From Pandoraea captiosa (lineage in GTDB: Bacteria > Pseudomonadota > Gammaproteobacteria > Burkholderiales > Burkholderiaceae): a stretch of DNA of 64,000 bases. The stretch is from assembly GCF_902459775.1 (NCBI RefSeq), contig NZ_CABPSQ010000004.1:310001-374000 (forward strand), in the 5' to 3' direction. Made by a program: the position numbers and the translations under genes. Below the pieces are notes generated by a model. The model did not search any database. It worked only from the letters and a program-made list of their open reading frames with translations, and had not been told where the DNA came from. Shown piece by piece: positions 58,388 to 64,000 of this stretch (positions are counted from its first letter, which is position 1; every line of letters starts with the position of its first letter).

Positions 58388-59597
58388 TCACTCTGTAGCG
58401 TCAGCGACCTTTGTCTTGCGTCGATCGTAGTGTCGATGTGTCGTCGATGGGCTCGTGTGAGCGGCGAAATCGTACGCATCTGCAGCGCGCTGTTCTAGCT
58501 TCGAGGTGATGGCAGCGGGGCGGATGTCGAGCAACGAAAAGTACTCCGGATGCTTCGTGAGTTGAAGTTCCAAGTCGGCCACAGCTTCGCCTCTTCGCTG
58601 AGCTGCCTCGCGCGCCTTCTTCGCCTCGAATTCTTCGGCGATCGCGGCGTCCTTCTCGCCGATGTACGTGTACATCGCGTCCTGCCAAACCGAGTTCCAG
58701 CCGCTCTTCGTGTACGGCCGTCCCCTGCGATTCGGGAACAGAAACACGCTCGCGACTTTTCGTCCGCGCTTCGCGCGCTCGACAACCACGCGAAGGCGTG
58801 GGGACCATTTCCTCAATTTGCGAGTTTCCGATTCGCCCATCTTCCGCTTCGCGCTGACGACCATCACGCCGTCGTCGCTCAGCCCTGACATGTGATACGG
58901 GCGCACCTCTGCGGCGCGGAAGCCGGTCAAGTACGTGAACATGCCGGCCACACCCATCGTACGAAAGGCCTGCTCCTGCTTTACCGACCACAGGTAGAAA
59001 CGAATCACCTGGCTGCGCACGACGTCGCGGACGACGGTGTCGGCTTTGTTCAACATGAGGTTACGGAACGGGTGGACGCGGATCAGCCCCCAGCGAATCC
59101 CGTAGTTGCAGATCGTCGACATGAGGGCCATTTCCTTGTTCGCCCCCTTAGGGGCGCCGGACCTTGCTCGTGCGTCGAGATACTGATAGCCGTGGACTGG
59201 CTCCAACGCTGCGGGCTGCATGCGTCCGAAGAATGCCGTGAGCCGTTCATATGTCCCTTTGCGCACGGCGATACCGGCCTTCGACTGGTCGGCGTAATGA
59301 GTGGGGTCGATCTCGGTGCGGAAGCGGTCGATCATGTCGCCAACCGAATCAGCGATGATCTGCCCTGCAATGATGTCCATCGCGCGGCGCTGACTCACCG
59401 CCGCGGCGCGCGCGATTTCTGCCCGGTCACCACGCGGCGCGCTCGCGATTGTTTCCCGGCGCCCGTCCGGGTATTTGTACCAGAAGGTGACCTTTCGGAC
59501 GCCGAACCTCTTGTAAAGGCGCGGGGTACCGGTGGGCTCGTCGGTGACAGGGGGGGCTGCTCTTACGCGAAGGCTTGGAGGTTCGGCGTTGCGTCAT
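58388..59597 (-). pseudogene. int: Tyrosine-recombinase integrase with a +1 frameshift
   Basis: The frame from GTG at 59398 down to 58388 encodes 336 residues with the catalytic pattern of phage integrases: TYLTGFRAAEVRP (first Arg), DIRPAAITS (box II, variant) and HRHYDRRK (Tyr). Coding clearly extends upstream of that GTG (RLYKRFGVRKVTFWYKYPDG), but in this frame there is no start codon before a stop. At C7 (59550-59556, minus strand) removal of one C joins it to ATG at 59597 (MTQRRTSKPSRKSSPP), giving 402 residues. So it is either a genuine frameshift, a sequencing error in the homopolymer, or a slippage-controlled gene. The shorter 336-residue form lacks the N-terminal arm-binding part. 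Confidence 0.75.
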
Positions 59598-59793
59598 ATT
59601 TGTTAGTGCTGCTGTTGTTCTCAGTGATGCCCATTTTCTTGTCGCGGTAGGCGCGCGCCACTTTCGGCTGCCCATGGCTGTCGACCACGTACCGCCAGCG
59701 GTTGGCGTCGAGCCACTTCATCATTGCCGAACGCTGGTTCGGCTTGCAGCCGATGAGGTCGGCCAGCTCCTGCATGGAGAGGTAGTCGTTCAT
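59563..59793 (-). CDS. DUF4224 small protein, excisionase-like position
   Basis: Protein of 76 residues (MNDYLSMQELADLIGCKPNQ) with a MerR/excisionase-like winged-helix pattern and the DUF4224 segment LDANRWRYVVDSHGQPKVAR. It overlaps the integrase start by ~35 bases in another frame. Such proteins next to integrase genes are candidates for recombination directionality factors; this is inference from position and size. ATG at 59793 is preceded by GGGGAATCGGG. Confidence 0.7.
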   Translation of the reverse strand: MNDYLSMQELADLIGCKPNQRSAMMKWLDANRWRYVVDSHGQPKVARAYRDKKMGITENNSSTNKYDATPNLQAFA

Positions 59794-59884
59794 ATCCCGA
59801 TTCCCCAATCTCTCGCGGTGACCCGCGGTATTTCGTTCGTACTATCATGGTTGCTCGGCCACTCTCGGACGTCGCCCCCCCCAC

Positions 59885-60118
59885 ATGCCATCTCTCAACT
59901 CCGTGTATCGCGAGTGCACCGTCGACATTGAGATCGTCGATAGCGCTGCTACTTGGGACGTGACGATCAAGGTCACGCCGTTTGATGGCGTCGAGCTGAT
60001 CGAGCCGTTTGGCACGCGCGAGATGAAGCTGGCGAAGTCCGAGTCGCTCGACGAGATACAAGGTGCGCTTCGCGAAGAGGTTAGGCCGGCGATCGATCAC
60101 CGGCTGGTCGCCTGCTGA
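59885..60118 (+). CDS. Small protein of unknown function, prophage region
   Basis: Frame of 77 residues with protein-like composition (VDIEIVDSAATWDVTIKV, LIEPFGTREMKLAKSES). There is no recognisable domain. The ribosome-binding site is poor and a run of eight C (59875-59882) lies just before the ATG, so the true start could be different. Divergent from the DUF4224 gene and convergent with the methylase gene. Confidence 0.5.
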   Translation: MPSLNSVYRECTVDIEIVDSAATWDVTIKVTPFDGVELIEPFGTREMKLAKSESLDEIQGALREEVRPAIDHRLVAC

Positions 60119-60153
60119 ATCGGTCAGTGCTTCGGCCATGCCCCGATGGGTGG

Positions 60154-60987
60154 TCATGCCACCTCCATAAGCAGGTCGGCATGTGGCACGTTCGGCGAAA
60201 GCCAAAGCACCTCGGTGCGCGCGCCGGAACCGCGATTGGCCGCAATCTGAGCCTTGGATTCGACTCTTCGCCAACCAGCGAGCCGTTCGTCATAGGCTTG
60301 GTGCGGATAGCCGCTCAGGATCACCATGCGATCCAGCTCGAGTAAAGCGTCGAGCAAGGCGACATGCTGCTTGTCGTCCATCTCGTGGCGGTAGCAGGCG
60401 GACGCCATCTTCCGCGTGCCGTGTACGTAAGGCGGATCCACGTAGAAAAGCGTGTGCGGTGTGTCGTGATCGCGTAGTACCTGAAGCGCTGGCCGGTTCT
60501 CGATGAGAACGCCCTGCAACCGCAGACCAAACGCGCGCAGCCCGTCCGGGACTTGTGACCAAACCTGCATCGCCGTTCCGTAGTTGCGCTTCGAGTCGAT
60601 GCGAAAGCCTGTGGTGCCCTTCGTGGCCCCGGCGGAGCCGAAACCCATTTCGGCGCGGATGAATGTGCGCCGCGCGCGCTCGACCGGTTCATCTGTAATT
60701 TCCCATGCGATGTCGAACTCTTCACGGGCGTAAGGCGTGAACGCGAGTACCTCGGCAAGCGCTTCACGGGTCGTCGAGTCCTTGAGAACGCGCATGACGT
60801 TCACCATGTCACCGTCAAGATCGTTGTAGACCTCGCCATGGCTGCGCGGCTTCTTCATGAGGACCGAAGCGGCACCACCGAACGGCTCGACATAGACCTT
60901 GTGCTGTGGAAACTGGGCGATGATCCAGTCGGCCAAACGCCATTTGCCGCCGTGGTATCGCATGATGGGGCGAGTCGGCGCTATCAT
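60154..60987 (-). CDS. dam: DNA adenine N6-methylase, D12 class
   Basis: Protein of 277 residues. FGGAASVLMKKP near 38 is the SAM-binding FxGxG-type motif of D12 enzymes, and the catalytic DPPY is in LFYVDPPYVHGTRKMASA near 185. The N-terminal MRYHGGKWRLADWIIAQFP is typical. Phages use such enzymes against host restriction or to control gene expression; the recognition site is unknown. ATG at 60987 has AGGAAA as ribosome-binding site; an in-frame ATG at 61005 is less likely. Confidence 0.88.
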   Translation of the reverse strand: MIAPTRPIMRYHGGKWRLADWIIAQFPQHKVYVEPFGGAASVLMKKPRSHGEVYNDLDGDMVNVMRVLKDSTTREALAEVLAFTPYAREEFDIAWEITDEPVERARRTFIRAEMGFGSAGATKGTTGFRIDSKRNYGTAMQVWSQVPDGLRAFGLRLQGVLIENRPALQVLRDHDTPHTLFYVDPPYVHGTRKMASACYRHEMDDKQHVALLDALLELDRMVILSGYPHQAYDERLAGWRRVESKAQIAANRGSGARTEVLWLSPNVPHADLLMEVA

Positions 60988-61016
60988 GTTAGGTTTCCTA
61001 TACAAAGAGACTGAAA

Positions 61017-61274
61017 ATGCCGAAACTAGATTCGTTCACGTGCAACGAGAAGCAATTCGAGGTGCACTACATCGAAGTGGGCTTGTCAGCGCATGGCATT
61101 GGGATTTCACCGCAAGTTCGCCGCGTCGGGACAGGGGCTTGGAGGAGCATTGGGCCGTCAAGCGCGGTTTATGCGGGTAAGGCGGAAGCATTTGAGGCAA
61201 CAATCGAATTCGTGAAGAACGAAATTTTCTTTTGGGACGAATGGGAAGCACGAGCTAACGCCCCGGCAAACTAA
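61017..61274 (+). CDS. Small protein of unknown function, prophage region
   Basis: Frame of 85 residues (MPKLDSFTCNEKQFEVHYIE, then GIGISPQVRRVGTGAWRSIG and EATIEFVKNEIFFWDEWEAR). Codon use is less GC-rich than that of neighbours. Start ATG at 61017 follows AAAGAGACTGAAA. It is 29 bases from the divergent methylase start and its stop overlaps the convergent ASCH-like gene by four bases. No family recognised. Confidence 0.6.
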   Translation: MPKLDSFTCNEKQFEVHYIEVGLSAHGIGISPQVRRVGTGAWRSIGPSSAVYAGKAEAFEATIEFVKNEIFFWDEWEARANAPAN

Positions 61275-61969
61275 CGTCGTCGGGTTAGGTCGCCGATGCG
61301 CTTGAATTCAACAACCCACACCCACGGGGTGGCGTTCCACGAGCCAGGGCCGTTGATCTGGCTCCACAGGTTGAGGAACCACGATTTCGGATCGAGCGGG
61401 TTCGGGTTCTTGCCGTCATCGGCCATAGGGCCCCACCCTTCAGCACGGGCGTCGTCGTAGCTGATGGCCTGCAGTCGCTCGACGCGGACGCCGGTGATTT
61501 CGAGAGTTATGCGCGAAGCCCAGCGCGGCATGTGAAGCGACGGCACGCTGTTGCCCTTGATTGCGGATTGCGGCATGTACTAGCCCGCAGGAATGTCGTG
61601 GCCAGAGAGGAACTGACCGTCGCCACCCGCGACGTAGTCGACCCAGATATCGTCGTAGTCACAGGCGTTGATGCCACGCGAGTGCGACACTTGCGGCCGC
61701 CATGTCTCGCGCACCCATAAGCGATCGCCGGGTTGCCCGCAAGGGCACATCGCAAGGATCTGCTCTTTGCCGTTAGGCCAGAGCGTTCCACTGTCTGGGC
61801 CGGTAGGCAGATACCACGACGGGAAGATGCCGCACACGTCTCCGTAGACCGTCTGCGGCTTCATCATTCGCCGCGTCTGCGTCTTCGAGCCGTCGAGGAT
61901 TGCGCGCACCATCGGCGCGCTGAAAAGGATAGGGCGCTCGCGCGCCGGTGGAGGGGCGTCATGGCTCAT
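61271..61969 (-). pseudogene. ASCH-like phage protein split by an in-frame amber codon
   Basis: Two consecutive in-frame parts form one protein. The first, 129 residues from ATG at 61969, has PILFSAPMVRAILDGSKTQT and GDRLWVRETWRPQVSHSRGI. The second continues after a TAG at 61580-61582 with YMPQSAIKGNSVPSLHMPRW and ITLEITGVRVERLQAISYDD. The junction IPAG-stop-YMPQ is naturally read as TGG (Trp) mutated to TAG. Phage homologues with this arrangement are usually single proteins. A restart at ATG 61574-61576 would give the second part alone (101 residues). Confidence 0.7.
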
Positions 61970-62003
61970 GCTAGGATTCCAGAAAAGCAAACTCGGGGAT
62001 TGA

Positions 62004-62645
62004 ATGGACGCGTTTAAGGATCTCGCGAAGGCGTTGGGTGTTGTCTTGATAGTTGCAGCGACTCTCATACTCGCCGTCTACCTCGGCATGAAGCTGGAAG
62101 CCGAAATGGGGGACGCAGGCAAATCCCTTTCCAGTTGGGTTCAGGCTGTCGGGTCAATTGCCGCGATCTTGGGGGCCGTTTACGTGACTCGGATGCAGAT
62201 GGATCACTCCGATAGAAATCGGCGGGCGGCTATTGTCGCTATTGCCGAAGCGGCTATGCGACGAGTGAACGAGGTTCATAACCTGATGTGGACGAGCGAC
62301 CCGCGTGACGCCCTATTCACTAAGTTTCCGTCGTGGAGATTGGATCGCATCATCTCTGCTTTTGACGCGGCACCAGTTCATGAGATTCAGTCTGGAGAGG
62401 GCGTAGTTGCGTTTTTGGCGATTCGCGAACACCTGGTGCTCCTACAAAAGGCAGTGAAAGAGAGTACCGACGGGCCGGACAAGCATCCAGATTTTGCTGA
62501 TAACCTTCGGGAGCTATTGGATGACGATGACTTGACGGGGTACCAGGAGCAGTTTGCTCGTTGCACGGCAGTGCTGAGATCGAACGTTATGACGCAAACC
62601 GGCGTAATCCGAAAGCACTACGCTACTCTCGAAGGGTGCTTGTAG
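62004..62645 (+). CDS. Membrane protein of unknown function, candidate moron gene
   Basis: Protein of 213 residues. Two hydrophobic helices lie near 11-28 (ALGVVLIVAATLILAVYLGM) and 45-63 (SWVQAVGSIAAILGAVYVTR), followed by a soluble helical region of ~150 residues (NRRAAIVAIAEAAMRRVNEV). No catalytic motif is seen. It is transcribed alone on the plus strand, 34 bases from the divergent ASCH-like gene, and its 3' end overlaps the convergent DUF551 gene by 23 bases. Such monocistronic membrane genes in prophages often affect host defence or superinfection, but this is inference. Confidence 0.65.
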   Translation: MDAFKDLAKALGVVLIVAATLILAVYLGMKLEAEMGDAGKSLSSWVQAVGSIAAILGAVYVTRMQMDHSDRNRRAAIVAIAEAAMRRVNEVHNLMWTSDPRDALFTKFPSWRLDRIISAFDAAPVHEIQSGEGVVAFLAIREHLVLLQKAVKESTDGPDKHPDFADNLRELLDDDDLTGYQEQFARCTAVLRSNVMTQTGVIRKHYATLEGCL

Positions 62646-63651
62646 CCGCCCGCTTCGTCGACTTGGCGGCGATGGCGGCGATTGCGGCGATACGTTCGTC
62701 GTCGGGTGGCAAATGCTGGAAGTCGATAGTCGGTCGACGCAGCGGGTCGATCATGCTGCACGGCCACATCTTGTCGGTATCGCGCTTGCAGATGCGTTCG
62801 GCTTCTTCGTGGGTGTACTTGCCCGCCTCGTCAATCCGAGTCACATAGCCGCGAAAGTCCTTACCCCACCACGTAGGGCAGTTGCCCACGAACGATCGAG
62901 TGTCTTGGACGTAGTAGAGATTCGCGCCGCCATCTTCGGCGTTCGCGAGCACAGCGTAGAGTGCTTCAGGTTCATATCTGCACGTATAGTCGAACTCATG
63001 GTTCGGCCATTCGTTCCACGCATCGCATGCGTCGCAGTTATCCCCGTCATGCTCGGGGTGCTCGACGCAAGATTTCGGGCGTTGCTCGACGTTGCACTTG
63101 ACCGTCTTGTGGGTGACGATCCCGGAAACCACGCTGTCGACCTCTTCGCTCCAGCCGTCATCGAGATAGCCACTGATGGCAGACTTGTGCGCGGCAGCGC
63201 GCTCGGCGTCTGTGCCGTATTCCTCGTAACCGCCTTCGTTGTCGTACACAAAGTACCGCACCGCCTTTCGCCCTGCGCTCTGTGCGGCCGGCGTGGCGGC
63301 GGTTCCAGGTGCAGGAGGAAGCGGCATCCAGTGAGTCGGCGTGATGCGCCAGCATTCTTCGATCTCCTCGCACGTTTCGAACCAGCCGGCATCAACGCCG
63401 TCGGGTTCTTCCCAGTAGCGGGCGATGTACTCGATGGACATCCACTGGCCGCGAACGGTGCGCCAATTTCCGTGGGAGTTCGGACAGCCGAGCAGCAGCG
63501 TGCGGCAATCCTTGGGTGCCCTCTCAATCGGCTGCCACTGGCTCGCATCAAACGGTACGGCATTGAGGTCTGGCGTGCGGAGCGTCTCCACCACAGACGG
63601 CGGCGCTGGCTGGGTATTCAGCCCTTCAGGGCGGGGTTCGTAGGGGCTCAT
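62623..63651 (-). CDS. Phage protein with DUF551-like N-terminus, three-module fusion
   Basis: Protein of 342 residues. The first ~115 residues are DUF551-like (WQPIERAPKDCRTLLLG, then CWRITPTHWMPLPPAP). The middle part (KAVRYFVYDNEGGYEEYGTD, VVSGIVTHKTVKCNVEQRP) and the last part (LYYVQDTRSFVGNCPTWWGK, MWPCSMIDPLRRPTIDFQHL) are of types seen as separate small phage proteins. The C-terminus has an Ile-Ala-Ala repeat encoded by 9-bp DNA repeats. The start ATG at 63651 is preferred (shared leader with the ASCH-like gene); an in-frame ATG at 63678 also exists. Function unknown. Confidence 0.7.
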   Translation of the reverse strand: MSPYEPRPEGLNTQPAPPSVVETLRTPDLNAVPFDASQWQPIERAPKDCRTLLLGCPNSHGNWRTVRGQWMSIEYIARYWEEPDGVDAGWFETCEEIEECWRITPTHWMPLPPAPGTAATPAAQSAGRKAVRYFVYDNEGGYEEYGTDAERAAAHKSAISGYLDDGWSEEVDSVVSGIVTHKTVKCNVEQRPKSCVEHPEHDGDNCDACDAWNEWPNHEFDYTCRYEPEALYAVLANAEDGGANLYYVQDTRSFVGNCPTWWGKDFRGYVTRIDEAGKYTHEEAERICKRDTDKMWPCSMIDPLRRPTIDFQHLPPDDERIAAIAAIAAKSTKRAATSTLRE

Positions 63652-63690
63652 GCTAGGATTGGTCGAGCGCATGTCCATGGAGAATAAAAA

Positions 63691-64000
63691 ATGAATCGAT
63701 TTAAGCGCGGACGGGGTTTTTCAAACGCACGGAAGGCTATTCGGTCCTCCGAAATGAGTCCGATGGGGGATATCAATGAGGCATTTGCGCTGACGCTTAA
63801 ACAGCGTGAATTTGAGATTTCGCAACTGACTCAGCGGAACAACTTTTTCATGATTTTTCAGGGGGTTATGATTGCCGGGTTGATTCAGTCGGGCGGCCAG
63901 GCTGCCCCAGTGGTCAACTTTGCAGCATGCTGTCTTGGCATAGCAGTGGCGTTGATGCAGGCGCAGATGGCCGCAGGTGCAAAGTTCTGGCAGATGAGGT
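63691..64000 (+). CDS. Membrane protein of unknown function, N-terminal part only
   Basis: The frame runs off the window end after ~103 codons. It starts MNRFKRGRGFSNARKAIRSS with a basic N-terminus. A conserved-looking segment (QREFEISQLTQRNNFFMIFQ) leads into two helices near 52-69 and 74-94 (PVVNFAACCLGIAVALMQAQ). GGAG at 63679-63682 is well spaced from ATG at 63691. It is divergent from the DUF551 gene, 39 bases away, the same arrangement as the 62004 gene. Family not recognised. Confidence 0.65.
   Translation, partial: MNRFKRGRGFSNARKAIRSSEMSPMGDINEAFALTLKQREFEISQLTQRNNFFMIFQGVMIAGLIQSGGQAAPVVNFAACCLGIAVALMQAQMAAGAKFWQMR

Larger units (their letters stand above)
58304..64000. mobile_element. 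Left end of a prophage or integrative element at tRNA-His
   Basis: An integrase gene begins ~85 bases after tRNA-His, transcribed toward the tRNA. DUF4224 protein, DNA adenine methylase, an ASCH-like protein and a DUF551 protein follow, all typical of phage early regions. Gene strand alternates, unlike the core chromosome. The element continues beyond the window; the right end, structural genes and the second attachment site are not seen, so phage or integrative island cannot be decided. Confidence 0.8.

Noticed and set aside
58892-59650. Plus-strand frame of 252 codons opposite the integrase
   Set aside because: Antisense of the integrase; no protein family; integrase motifs are clear on the minus strand.
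59621-60274. Minus-strand frame of 217 codons overlapping DUF4224 and the 59885 gene
   Set aside because: Out of frame with the recognised DUF4224 protein and of Arg/His-rich shadow composition.

Overview
The window looks like a stretch of high-GC chromosome from a betaproteobacterium of the order Burkholderiales, probably Burkholderiaceae and Pandoraea-like. This is inferred from gene content and order: nlpD-rpoS, ndk-rlmN-rodZ-ispG-hisS-yfgM-bamB-der-hfq-hflX-hflKC-hisZ-purA, a pyruvate dehydrogenase operon that carries a BPH-type proteasome homologue, a phasin, and the aat-bpt pair. No species can be proved without a database search.

Layout. Bases 1-3850 hold the end of nlpD, rpoS, a PolB-like exonuclease and rlmD. 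A Bax-inhibitor-1 family membrane protein (minus strand) and ndk follow. From 5688 to 21817 runs a dense plus-strand housekeeping block: rRNA modification, cell-shape protein RodZ, isoprenoid synthesis, histidyl-tRNA synthetase, outer-membrane assembly, GTPases Der and HflX, Hfq, the HflKC protease regulators, HisZ and PurA. Bases 22147-29571 hold a small secreted protein, then minus-strand prlC, folD and a FixLJ-like two-component system. The latter is divergent from the pyruvate dehydrogenase operon aceE-aceF-bph-lpdA (29915-36864). A phasin gene lies on the minus strand with two palindromic operators around its promoter, then a deacetylase/transporter pair, a nitroreductase, pbpG, an IclR regulator, an unrecognised coiled-coil membrane protein and lutAB. 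From 47579 to 52733 the minus strand carries a cystine-type uptake system, pyrD, the N-degron transferases bpt and aat, and a NUDIX hydrolase. Initiator tRNA-Met, a GNAT enzyme, a tautomerase-like protein, two EamA transporters around an AraC regulator, and dusA complete the core chromosome.

The last 5.7 kb (58304-64000) is the left end of a prophage or integrative element inserted next to tRNA-His. It has an integrase whose frame is broken at a run of seven C, a DUF4224 protein, an adenine methylase, a gene split by an in-frame amber codon, and a three-module phage protein. Between these minus-strand genes sit single plus-strand genes, so eight consecutive genes alternate strictly in strand. 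Two of the plus-strand genes encode small membrane proteins of unknown function. This alternating segment is the most likely place for something undescribed.

The most notable core-chromosome observations are the proteasome homologue inside the pyruvate dehydrogenase operon, the paired operators of the phasin promoter, a folded leader before dusA, a seven-unit 12-bp minisatellite, and several local losses (pilW, lutC, a transporter ATPase, the catalytic proline of a tautomerase).
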